Shown here piece by piece: positions 25,601 through 33,700 of a stretch of DNA of 43,309 bases. The notes beneath the pieces were generated by a model, which saw nothing but the letters and a program-made list of their open reading frames with translations, ran no database searches and had not been told where the DNA came from. Every line of letters starts with the position of its first letter. Position 1 is the first letter of the stretch. A program made the position numbers and the translations under genes. The DNA is from Marinilabiliaceae bacterium (GTDB lineage: Bacteria > Bacteroidota > Bacteroidia > Bacteroidales > Marinilabiliaceae), in NCBI GenBank assembly GCA_027010905.1, contig JALVBA010000011.1:1-43309 (forward strand). Direction: 5' to 3'.

Positions 25601-27655
25601 AGTTATTGTAAGATCTCCATCAACAGTGATTCCCTGCTTAATAACATTAAGCCCACCACCGGAGAATGTAACATCGTTAAATGTGGTATTTGTTCCGGTA
25701 GCATTTATCGAGCCTGTACCACCGTCAAAAACCAACGATCCGGTAGCATTGTACGTGCCACCATTATTATTCCAGTCGTACTCAACAGTATGATTGAAAC
25801 CACCATCATTAAAGGTTGCTCCTGATTCAAGATAGATATTCTTATTCACATCAACAGCAATGTTTGATTTTACATTACAGCCGGCGGCAAAAGTAAGGTT
25901 GTTAAATGTAGAGGTTACAGAACCTCCAATCTCCATATTTCCGTATACTTTAACGTCAGCAACATTTGTAAATGACTGTTGCAGATTAACTGTTCCGTTA
26001 TTAACCAAATTACCATATAGTCGAATAATATGAGCCGGTGCACCTTCTGAACCGGAAGTAAGGCTACCACCCGGTTTAACTTCGAGCAACTCCTGTACCG
26101 ACAAGCTCTTTTGGGTAGCATCTTCACCAATAATAAAGCTACCGGAAGTACCCCCACCAACAATAAGTTTATTCACATAAACACTATCAATATTATTGTC
26201 AAATGTTACTGTATGCCCGTCCTGAACAATCAGTATGGCAGAGCCATCCTGCAGGCTAGAGGGGTTACTACCTGTTCCGTCGCTATTGCTTGTCCAACTT
26301 GCTGTTAATCCTGCCGACACATTTCCTGTTGAGTAAAAGGTTGAGGCCGAGCTAAGCCACTCTATTAAAGTCCCCGGCGTACCCGTGTCGTTATCATTTA
26401 TTTCACCGGCAAAAGTACCTGACGCATCAACAAATGTCACTGTTCCGGTTCCGGCAGTACGTGATACATTGTAAGTTGGGCCACTATTAAAAACTGTTGA
26501 CTGAATTGATGATAATCCACCTATACTATTGAGGTTAGTTAGCTGTAGATACTCAGTTGCGGTACCATGATCAAACGTGGTGTATCCAAAATTATTTGTA
26601 TTATCAACTGTCCCATCAGTAATTGTTATCCCTCCCGAATAGTCAAAAAGAGCGTAAAGTGCATGAAAAACTGTCCCTGATGCAGTTTGCGAAATAGTAT
26701 AACCGCCCGCTCCTGCATCTGTTTTAGTTACTGTGGCAACATTGCCTGATGTGCCTACAACCTTAAATATTCCACTATTGGATAGCGTTGCTGCATCATC
26801 AAGTTTTAATGTTGCATTATCGTCTAATTCTAAAGTGGCTCCACTGTTAACTGTTACGTTTCCTGCCGTTGTTAGGATATTGCTGTTTAAAGTTAATGTT
26901 GATGTTCCATCTATTGTTAATAGTCCTGAAACTGTAGCATCAGATTGCAGCGACTTAATATCTGCACCTGATGTTGTAAGATTGTAATATGTTGTTGCCG
27001 GAACAGATTGTGCTCCACTTCCATTAAGATTTACTGTTGAGTTATCACATACAAAAGAGCCTCCTGAGAAATCGCCTCCGATATTCAGAGTTCCTGATGC
27101 CGAGTTAACAAAAGACAGAGTGTTTCTATTAGCATCAGCCATAGAGATATTACCACTTACTGACAGAGTACCACCCTCAATTTCAATTCCGGTATCTTCA
27201 CCGTCATCTCCGGTATCAACCATTGTAACCGATGCACATGTTAATATCCCTGAGTTTACATACACAAACTGATCCCCAGCATTAGCCGACGGATTACCAA
27301 AAGTTACAGCTCCTGTTATAGTCAGACTGTTGTTGCCAAAAGTCACATCAGTTGCTGATGTTGTTCCATCGGCAAAAGTCAAGCTGCCAACTGCATTAGC
27401 AGGAGTCAGGTCAAGAGTTATCTGAGCACCACTATTAATTGTAACCTCTCCCGTTCCGGCCGATTGACCGGGATATTCTGCTGCTGCTGCCCAAGCACCA
27501 CTGTTATATACCTCCCAGTTAGCAACTGTTGACCAGTCTATTGTTCCGGTGGTCGATGTTCTGTAATCACCATCAGACTGACTGAAAACAATTGAGGAGA
27601 TAAAAAATAAAATAAGAAGAGACAATGATTTTTTATAAGTATAAAAACGTGTCAT
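13640..27655 (-). CDS. Giant (4671 aa) secreted beta-strand-repeat protein with C-terminal T9SS-type sorting domain; putative surface/adhesin-like protein
   Basis: N-terminal signal MTRFYTYKKSLSLLILFFISSIVFS. More than 20 degenerate repeats of the type TVTFNGTxDQTI...FYNLxxSSSGTKTL...GDLTINSG. C-terminus KGIIRLYNASGSMLKEFNLTDIKTTIDLPEAYGVYIITVSTDDMVVTGKVSRVD. Confidence 0.9.
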   Translation of the reverse strand: MTRFYTYKKSLSLLILFFISSIVFSQSDGDYRTSTTGTIDWSTVANWEVYNSGAWAAAAEYPGQSAGTGEVTINSGAQITLDLTPANAVGSLTFADGTTSATDVTFGNNSLTITGAVTFGNPSANAGDQFVYVNSGILTCASVTMVDTGDDGEDTGIEIEGGTLSVSGNISMADANRNTLSFVNSASGTLNIGGDFSGGSFVCDNSTVNLNGSGAQSVPATTYYNLTTSGADIKSLQSDATVSGLLTIDGTSTLTLNSNILTTAGNVTVNSGATLELDDNATLKLDDAATLSNSGIFKVVGTSGNVATVTKTDAGAGGYTISQTASGTVFHALYALFDYSGGITITDGTVDNTNNFGYTTFDHGTATEYLQLTNLNSIGGLSSIQSTVFNSGPTYNVSRTAGTGTVTFVDASGTFAGEINDNDTGTPGTLIEWLSSASTFYSTGNVSAGLTASWTSNSDGTGSNPSSLQDGSAILIVQDGHTVTFDNNIDSVYVNKLIVGGGTSGSFIIGEDATQKSLSVQELLEVKPGGSLTSGSEGAPAHIIRLYGNLVNNGTVNLQQSFTNVADVKVYGNMEIGGSVTSTFNNLTFAAGCNVKSNIAVDVNKNIYLESGATFNDGGFNHTVEYDWNNNGGTYNATGSLVFDGGTGSINATGTNTTFNDVTFSGGGLNVIKQGITVDGDLTITNNTQVSAGNVIVTINSNFSVESGSEYNQVQNSTNFNGTSAQTLSLDGSTSFNGVGFSNGGVNAKTIEGNIVAKGRVTINTGATVDGNDDYTFHGGLRINGTCNFTSTVTMKGGYIDASDAGVTNISIGTAKLIVDGNVYLRHTAGGSVVSVDMQNDVLIQNGYIVINDDARLTGQAGNTLTVMASKNLYIRGSDNFPSGFGTIDLDPASFVRYDVDIPQTIRGGGSVVYGHLYLNHNTKTVDEALTIKGNMYLYGALTLDLGTYTHVFSGYAIYNGTNNSSINGSNATFIIGDTDANQYIRENGTGNYTFGNLIFRQTGATAIRTKYFYPGCNITISNDLTIENIGGTSAIQMIVDLNDIDIAGPANNFSLGANCKLYTDNADFGANVISSFSGTKTLDVASTVYYTLDGAQNIAGGITYGSITFNNGDKTATGALDINADIFRYGGTPVFHDGGFTHTIAGDWRLNSTNYYTSSSATGTVVFDGVNQEIDGYNFNNITIASSGTVNVARSLTIFGDLTVNDGSSLDVATLSITIGGDVTVVGTGVYTQTTGTTTMNGSADQTLSLNSSCLLGNFTINKPTPTGKVTVATEMHVTGNTTITSTAGVLDISNRNIYLGGRLYVRENAGVPNFITTGSTVYFNGSTGQYIYNYHEDDLTFNNVDFSGSGDKTFTYSNPAPAVASTNLVVNGNLTINNCVVDGHAMEMYVRGNWVNNGTFNHYRTVRFDGANQSISSSSFYHVKFVGSDTKTLTGGINVAYDLYIDSVATLDANNYDITLGRSWYNDTTTAGYTPGTGKVIFNGASSTNIYTGTTSGSQAGKNFYQVEINKTGTTYLHGDLVVANDFILSSGTFYTYEHGLWVGGDFDVAGTFNANSSANEITLNASGGTKVFNPNGAALRKVVIDAPGTTYNLGSDFSVQSADMSIANGSLIMNGNRLKVLDSGRKIDISGGTLKVDTGAVVEFTNTQSLNLSSGNLYIVGADGNLAQIENTSTTASRLFSINATGGTVFANYYKIQQGNLTISGSATIDATNNLSNGIYTNGAGAGAYLTLTGLDFSDFTVDNVVFNAGSTYNVSRTSGSGVITFNDATGGLAGESYEEDDGVPGTLISWTYPAGYYWDGGAGTSNWNDANNWESNTIPSLSDIVYLNHKHVSAAYTVDVSTSDGACERLTMDSGGGNTITLNIGSGRKLDVAQDVTIGSSTTLAQADNTAMLYVGNSWTNLGTYTHNNSTITFNGASGNYIIASGGTGAGKSFYNFVVDAQESSQYGLDATIKVENNLTITTGIFDLASPNNDVTINGDWYIDQANGGSFEASTADVVFSGTDQTVTNGIFYNLIIASSGTTTLGSNIAVENVVTINSGSTFDGQDNNIYVRRHWQNDGGTFTQSSLGTVVFDGISTQYVDQGTSSTTFSNVTFSNRGTKYLNRDVTVNGDVLINASSGTVDVRTHQLTGNGVSNTLTCNKYLQIEGADNFPQGFETIDFATYSYVFYYADITQNIYPTTYGNLRLRRLTNDAATPVDKIATGNLIIKGSLQFDYEPRPAVLDMATNDVNITLTGSITMTPGSSITWGTGNSTLTHVGANWYIDEDITGFNNLILAGTGAKYLQGNTTQSALAITGDLEIKSGIDLRMYATTSAPNNYRRISGTASKTISMETGSRIFNSTPASVAVAIPEGFGTYDFNENSTYYMYSGSDQTIFTGSNIVYGNLIFYYEKSVTSDGVADLNIDGNWDVNVSTYYDGGKDVKIAGANIYLTNYVPSSTARKIILDGPRDQRILDNRNNSVEVATLQISGTNIKTIGDGNDVVIINGDMIIDNDVTATTNRSVTFNGANWTNSGIYKQTGNTLNFNGVSDQTIDAGASNAENHFYNIEFSNASTKTFVNNGADINGDLTINAGTVELGSLSYNLYDELYNTAGGTLNSSSANITFDGTYQDIMTPAFKVNNLTCSGQYRKRMFSDWTINGDLIIESGVQLNTSDGASVPNYYDIFIKGDWTNNGTFIDYTSKVTFNGALSPVNITSGGYNFYDVDFAPTSAVTYKLLSDATRFDDVMNIGTDAELSLNGKTLTIGRNNAVDNVHTVDGTLTIDGGAKLIVNNYPTQDTINVNGTFNMVGADNSHVATLSSERTDNRSKSLINIESGATLNARYYLVEYIADEGLNLKPGSTLDATNNLSDGTWLNLRNVQDARYMILEASYSGDTISNISFGYNGVPTQGKHYNVQRKITSSVVVFKNVTGALGSFRFEDDDQLPSSDIGYLHWPTVTETYWIGDIDVDWHKAGNWDNGVPTANKDAIIPDRDNDPVIFNGDAECKSLKITDGLLRLESDRGITAHADVSIADGMLYVNSTSSNITVGGDWIVDTQGHFSHGNATVTFNSGEGSAMIVPGSSDFYNLVFDNALTTFSISSSEMDVDGDFVINSGTVSPSVNNYNFNFKGDYTINSGSYNTSSASNGTIVLNGDGDQTITNGIFYNLKVEGSGDKLCDGTVSVYGKTTISSTLKALPGSTIDFKGDMQINSSGTFNDGDESHTFNGINWYGDGTYAGSGTVTFNRTNGNQNLYAASFNNLVVDCTHRTLYLKGDVNVTGDVTVNAGVTSVYLDTFTITSDGTGTYTVGDDNINVYVYGVNNFPKAFSSYDISALSYTRYYGGSDQNVAGVPYGHLVLNYENTKTLTGNVEVKGNLYFNNSTLDVSASNYTIIISGRWYNTSTGNFICRQSDVIFNGTENQYIYSTASNLNDFYNLTVSSSNIVYAYSNTSNDFVIKNNLTVTSGQFSASGRVIYIGGDMTTSGSGSYVNNTGTYYLRKAAGSANISVNGSSLLNLTINSGATYTAQDNISLVGDFNLIAGVFDGNGKTINLGNGGSDIVTIDGTYKVGNSGVLGIGNGTSLKVNSGGRIEVVGGKVSNNSSGGRYSFTVEGEIAADNYIFENMASSGIYLTPSSTIDATYHFSNGTFSDGATTGQLFRVENTQSFTGANRIENVSFPNNPGGSASNISKYSSASGTLEFYNSSGVFAGESFDNDPNDLIDWTGPVKLTWNGSVDTDWNNVSNWSASSGSPIVPISSTDVIIPGGLVNYPNLITHDQHSGSLTIDNGGQLKINTPADAAAVDLDINGSFVINGQLQVNSTNDYITVESDWYRGTSGVVVSKGVVTFDGTAGVGVINNRGTAFNNLVFAGTAQYQLGYATTVSGDLTINPGATFGASSGDYALTVKGDWINNGTFNAEQGELILGSETSNRNINCGTSAFYDVTINSTGYTYTLASSMRVTNDLGITAGTLDLNANTLRIGNTISISGELKVNAGATLDMDNGAALAVNNGGSIELLGTDNANRATLTSSSSGRYSFDVNSGGSIKAQYYQVDYTDADGLYMAPGANIDATNNLSDGIFSNGYPNSGSYMTLLHEMGVDDFTLKNLVFNSGPKYNVTRTSGTTIFHFEDANGDLGNYLYEKDDEVTPSPSSGLLQWPYVKLYTWEGDVNSNWGDAGNWFDSQLPGEASTVTIKDDGGSNPIIKASDGEILITGMTVESGTVTLQPGSRVTLKGDLNTADASNVVIQNTVVSPTVLINEGATDAVTVEWIYPNNRYMYVGHSVDGVTYSDYSTPIVDPANDLWLYRWPNVWTRITTNVAGNDGLAGSEETLEGYAVKTKTGSDVTVSHVGNLRNSTYNSTFDGYKLVANPYAAYIDLDDLDSDIGTADPTVWTSANGSGELAYATYNLSNGQGANGGTQYVAPGQSFWIQHTANSTLTIRPTLRGYGDNGVLKGAMLTPNDVLRISLNDESNSDELVVLFRYGGAVDELTEYDSKKRMGSSKIVPNIYAVKGGSKIVIGTYPNNAAGVDTIKLGYNFSQKKLITLRATNLREFSAIDDIYLFDKKEGIEVNLRDAPEYTFMSTGREDADRFVLYFTHVTTGTNGNGGALAREGVHIYGTGQKGFVKVNEEILASAKGKGIIRLYNASGSMLKEFNLTDIKTTIDLPEAYGVYIITVSTDDMVVTGKVSRVD
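15115..15618 (-). repeat. Protein-level super-repeat copy 5 in giant gene 1
   Basis: RYSFDVNSGGSIKAQYYQVDY...DATNNLSDGIFSNG...YNVTRTSGTTIFHFEDANG...YTWEGDVNSNWGDAGNW. Confidence 0.75.
16420..16905 (-). repeat. Protein-level super-repeat copy 4 in giant gene 1
   Basis: RYSFTVEGEIAADNYIFENM...DATYHFSNGTFSDG...GTLEFYNSSGVFAGESFDND...LTWNGSVDTDWNNVSNW. Confidence 0.75.
18715..19235 (-). repeat. Protein-level super-repeat copy 3 in giant gene 1
   Basis: SKSLINIESGATLNARYYLVEY...DATNNLSDGTW...YNVQRKITSSVVVFKNVTGALGSFRFEDDD...YWIGDIDVDWHKAGNW. Confidence 0.75.
22120..22620 (-). repeat. Protein-level super-repeat copy 2 in giant gene 1
   Basis: SRLFSINATGGTVFANYYKIQQ...DATNNLSNGIYTNG...YNVSRTSGSGVITFNDATGGLAGESYEEDDGVPGTLISW...YYWDGGAGTSNWNDANNW. 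Confidence 0.75.
26220..26708 (-). repeat. Protein-level super-repeat copy 1 in giant gene 1 (most diverged)
   Basis: GGYTISQTASGTVFHALYALFDY...VDNTNNFGYTTF...YNVSRTAGTGTVTFVDASGTFAGEINDNDTGTPGTLIEW...LTASWTSNSDG. Confidence 0.65.
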
Positions 27656-27765
27656 AAACTAAACTATTATGGTTTCGATTAAAGTAATTTAAAATTCTTA
27701 TACGGTAAGATAAAGAAAATGTTAGCCAAATGCATGATAAGTTTGATGAAAAACCTAATTAAACT

Positions 27766-30700
27766 CTATTTTACCCTTGTAACCTTACCTGTTACAACCA
27801 TATCGTCTGTACTAACAGTGATAACATACACACCATAAGCTTCGGGAAGATCAATAGTTGTTTTAATATCTGTTAGGTTAAACTCTTTCAGCATTCTACC
27901 TGAAGCATTGAAAAGTCTGATTATACCCTTACCCTTAGAGTTTGCCAGAATATCTTCTGTAACTTTTACAAAACCTTTCTGTCCGGTTCCGTAAATGTTG
28001 ATTCCATCTCCAATAGCCGAGCCATTGTCGATATCATCAATAGCTGTAGCAACATGTGTAAAGTATATCTCAAACCTGTCTGCATCCTCTCCGGCAGTAG
28101 ATGTGAAAGTATATTCCGGAGTATCACGTAGGTTAACTTCAACATCAGTCAATTTGTCAAAAAGGTATACATTATCCATAGCCCCAAACTGATTAATATT
28201 TGTTGCTCTCAAAGATATCTCTTTAACCTGAGAGAATTTATACCCCAATTTAACAGTATCAATCATTCCGGCTTCAGGATAGGCTCCAATAACAACCTTT
28301 TCAGCCCCCTTCAAGGCATATATATTTGGAATATACTCGGCGCTTCCCATCCGTTTTTTAGAGTCATATTCGATAACCTCATTAACAGTGCCCTCCGGTC
28401 TAAACAGCAGAAGGATCTCATCACTTAAACCATCACTATTCATTGTAAGTCTTAATTCATTATCCTGAGATAATGGAACACCTTTCAGTGCTGTCCTATC
28501 GTTAAATGTTCGAAGAGACGGAGATATAGTTAATGTTGAATTGGCAGTATGCTCAATCCAGAACGACTGACCCGGAGCTATATAACGTGTACCGCCATTT
28601 ACCCCTGCATTGGAAGAGATATTATAAGTAGCATAAGCAAGCTCTCCCGACACATTGGTTGATGTCCACACTGAAGGATCTGCTGTTCCTATGTTAGATA
28701 CAAGATCCTCCATATCGATATATGCCTGATATGGATTAGCAATCAACTTATAACCATCATATGTGCTACTGTATGTACCATAATGTAATGCACCCGAGTA
28801 GCTAATGACTTGGGTAGAAGTTCCCTCTTTTGATTTTACGGCATACCCCTCAAGTTTGTCCATTTCCGTACCCGACAAGCCATTACTTCCGCTTACATCA
28901 GTTGTTATGCGCGTCCAGCTATTAGGCCAACGATATAACCACAAATCTGTTCCGGGAGTTGTAAATGTAGAAGAATAATCACTAAACTTAACACCATCAA
29001 CCGAGTGACCAACATACATATACCTGTTATCAGGGTATGTCCACTCAACAGTAACATCACCGGTTACCGATCCAAGATTAATTAATGAAGTAGGAGATGC
29101 AACGCTGTTTTCAATTGTAAGGCCATCATTTGTTACTAAATCACCATTTACCGTCATACGTGCTCCAGACTCTAAAGTAAGTGTAGCACCTGATTCAATA
29201 GTAAGGTCATTAACTTGGGCAATAACACTATTGCTTATTACTGGATTATTTGCAACAACAGCAATTGTTATATTTGAACTGGCATCGGGCAAAACGCCCC
29301 CACCCCAGTTACTGGCAGTAAACCAATCAGATGTAGTTCCCAACCAGCTATATGCAGGAATAGTTATTGTGCCAAAAGTAATATAGTGGCTGTTATCACT
29401 GCCATTGAATCCAAATGTAAGATTTGATAGCAGATTAGTTGTTCCACTTGATGATGTTCCACTAACAGTTCCTGTAGAGACTTCACTCCATGCATCCGTA
29501 GCAAGGTCTTTCCATCTGGCAACAGTAAAGTCACTATTAGGATTAACACCACTATTGGAATCCCAGCGCATTGTAAGGTTGGCTGTGTTAGTAGTTGCCG
29601 GTGCCTCTACTCTCCAATACTCACCATGACTTACATAAGCTAGATTTCCGCTTCCATCAATTGTTGCAGGATCCATACTGTCGTCACCGGGACTATGGTT
29701 GTAGTATTCAGCCTCCCATATACCACCCGATGAGCCGTCAACATCTGCCCTAATCTCTCCATATCTCAAAGCATCACCAATAGGGAATACAAAATAGTCG
29801 CTATTGTTTATTGCTTTTCGTAAAGGACCTTCAACGTAAGAGGTGTTTTTTCCTCCTGTAACACAAGTGTTACTCGTATTTGTAATTGTAATAGTATTTG
29901 TTGATGACGAGAATATTACTCCGGTACCAAATGTCATGTTATTGTCAATCTCAATATCAGTATTCAAAGTAATACCACTAGCATTATTAATTTCAAAATT
30001 ATAAAATGAATTTGTACCGGTAAAGCTTCCCGGTCCATTAATACTTTGGCGCGAACTACCATTCATATTTACTATTGCATTTAAACCTGTTTTAGAGGTA
30101 TAAGAACCACTTGTATAGTTAATGTCTTTCTTGATGTCAAGTTTCTGTACCTGCTCATTAATCAGGTCAGGGCCGTTAATTGTAAGGTCACCTAACAGCT
30201 GAACCTCTATATTAGGTAGTCTTCGGTCGCCGGTTCCGCTAACAATAATATTGTTTACTTCAGGCATCTCACTTAAGATGTCATAATTCGTGGTTCCTCC
30301 ATACTCAACGGTACCTCCTGTAGCCGCAAAGAAATCGGTATAATCACCAGCAGGGATATCCCCTCTCTCCATGTAAAGCGTACCATTTCCTGACACATTC
30401 CCAAGACGATGTCCATAAGTAGAATTAACATTTAGCTTTCCTCCATTATCAATTTCTGATGCATACGACATAATATAGTTAGAAGGAGTTGTTACAGCAT
30501 GTTTAATAAGCACTCTTGCTCCCCGGGGGCCTCCTGCAGGGGATTGAGGACTCCAAACTGTTTGATCCGTCCAGTCTCCGTCTTTTGTTGATGTATAAAG
30601 AGCTACTTGATCAGGAATAGCAACATCAACACCTGCGGTATAGTCACCATCAATACCGACATCATCGGTATTGGTAAATGTAAATGTCAGTTTTGAAGTG

Positions 30701-33700
30701 CCCTCCTCAAAATCTGAAGTGAGGTATTTATCCCAATTACCGGATGAACGACTTAACAATCGTGCAGTAATATAATCAGCTGCTGTGTTTAAGCCTGTAA
30801 GTTGAACATCGCCCGAATAGGCCTGCATTACTGCTTCACCTGTAAATCCGGAAGCATTACTTGCATCAAGTATCCAATAGTACTTAAGTACATTATCAGG
30901 ATCGCCGTTTGTAGTTGTAATTGACGGGTGAATTTCGTTTGCAGCCTTAACTCTTACATAGGTATTATCAGTAGCACTATTTGAAATATTCAATGTTACT
31001 GGCGTATATTTACCTCCTGACCCCATAGGATAAACAAATGTTGTTGCCGAACTAATTACTGGGAAGTACTTCTTAATACCGGCATCGGTAAAGGAGATAT
31101 TGGTTTGAACCATATTAGTTTCTGAGAATGGAGAGGTCTCAATAATATCGGCATCTTTTGTTAATGTCATTAGATTCTGTCCGATATCAAATATCCCTTT
31201 ACTTAACTTCAGCTCATCAGTAATTGTAATAACATTACCAGTAGGAACAGATATACCACTGATATTATCAGTTTTAAATTTGGCAAGAACAGGATTACCA
31301 TAAAGGTTTTGTCGAGATGTTCCTGATGCAATAATGCCATCGTTTAAAGCACCACTTGTAGTTGTAATATCAATATACATATCCCCCTGAGCAAATAGAT
31401 CATTACCCCCATCATCAAATGTGCCGAAGCCTAGGTGCAGCTCTCTGGTTACTGTAATATCATCAGCAAGAGTCAATTTGTTTGATTGATCCTTATACAG
31501 GTTATAAAACTCAGTAGCACCTGTAATTGTCTGATCTAAGGTGCCTGAAAAGTATGTGTTATTGCCTGAAGCTGTGAATGTACCTGAATTAATAAAATCA
31601 CCCTTCATATTTAACACTAAACCATTGGCATCAAATGTTGTTCCGGTATCAATGTTCAAATCTTCATTTATTGTACACGGCACAACCGAAAGAGTTAAAT
31701 TTGTACCTGAATGGTTTATTGTGATATTCTCCAATGTCTCGCCGGCATACAGAGTAAAGTCTCCTGAAGTTGTACTCATATTACCAAATGTTATAGTTGT
31801 TCCCGTACCAAGACTCACTGTTTCAGGATCAAAGTACATCGATGCAGAGGTAGGATTACTTCTCAAATCATTTATCAATGTAAAAGATCCTCCTGAATGA
31901 GTAAAAGAACTTCCGGCATTCAGAATCTCAAAGATACCCCGGCTAGCAGTACCGGCAGCATCAGCTCCTACCTCAACAGAACCACCACTCTGTATGTATG
32001 TCAGCATCCCCTCAGTAGACGTTGTTCCTCTTCTTATCTGTGACCCAACCTTAAGAGTTCCTCCTGTAACTTCAATGGTAGCACTTCCTGATGCAAAATA
32101 GCGAATGTAGTTATCTCCTCCGGACATATCAACAGTTCCCCCACTAACTTTCAACTTGCCATCAAGCAAAATGCCACTACCTCCTGATGCATTAACAGTT
32201 CCCTGTTTAACTTCAAGGCTGGCAGTTGATGGAATCTCAAAATCATCATCACCTGTAGTCAGATCAATATTTATAGCGGCATCATCCAATACTAAAATTC
32301 CACTTTGTAGTTCGATAGCTTTAACAACTCCTACTCCGGAGGTGACACCGTTTAATGAAAAGCTATCGCTAAATGTGAAGGTGGTATCCTGATTAGAGCC
32401 TTTGTTCATGACAACTCTATACAGATCAGGCACGGAGGTTGAAGTGCGATAATACTCACCACTTTCATCCCCTGCTAACTCTAATATAACATTAGTTTGG
32501 CCTTGAACTGAAAATAGGTCTAAAGTGTATGAATTATTGCTTCCTTGATTTATATCTCCCTTAACTATTAGTTTATGTTCGATGCTATTTCCCGAATTAT
32601 CAACGATAATACGTCTTGGAGTCGAAGTTCTTAGATATGAGTAATCTACATCTCCTTCAACAGTTACGGTAACCGGAGAACCTGATTCCGGAAAATGCAT
32701 TGTTCCCCCGCTATAAGCACCTGTATACAAATTACGCTTAATTAGCATATCTTGCAGGGGAGTAAAATTAGTACTACTCTGCAGTATCATGTCATTATTA
32801 ATAGTAATATCTTGGTTAATCTTCTGAGTGCTTCCCTCCATCATTAGCGAAGGACATGGTTGAATAATATCTGTATGAGTTACATTCCCCCCCCAATACA
32901 TTAAGTACGAATATTCATTATTGGCAAATTCACCCCAGTCGGCATTTACTGTGGGGCCTCCTCCATTATTGAGTGAAACCATTCCAACGCCCGAAACTTT
33001 TCCTATATTATATGTTCTTCCCTTCCAAAACTGTAATCTTGGAACACTTTCAGTAGTAGCATCCCCGTCAACAGCCGGATCAAACGTGAAATTCACTTCA
33101 GCTACATCTGCAATATTATAATCTTTTATATTTACTCTACAGCTTGTACGTATAAACACAATACTGCCATCTGTAGGTAAAGCATGGGTTGTACTTCCGG
33201 GTGTGTCTACATCCCAGTTACCAGTAACATTCCAATCACGGTTCCCAGATGTGTTATGTGTATAATATTTTTTTACCGTACCCGAAAACCTATTTGTAGC
33301 CCCCGCTGTATAATTAGCTTTTTCAAGAATGAAGCCACTACCGGTATTTCCACTTGTTCCTCCTGTATCATTAAATTTTATTAAATTTTTATTCTTTACA
33401 ATATTTGACTTTTGTTCATAAGAACGTATATAGCCATCTCCATCAAGTACTTTTCCAGGATAATAATTATTCTCATTATCACCTGCTTCAATGTCACTCC
33501 CGGAATATTTAAATACATACTTAACGCCCGGAAGATTTGCAAACCCTTCGTACCCTACACGCCAATAATAACTCAACAAGTCATCACCCGATAAATCAGT
33601 TGTTTTTAGCTCTCCGTCAACCGGACGAATGGTTACATAGCCTGAATCAACAAAATTGGATACGGTAAGCTCAGCATAAGTATATCTTGTAGTTGTTGTT

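Noticed and set aside
31541-31900. 119-aa plus-strand ORF inside giant gene 2
   Set aside because: Antisense shadow ORF with no recognisable motif.
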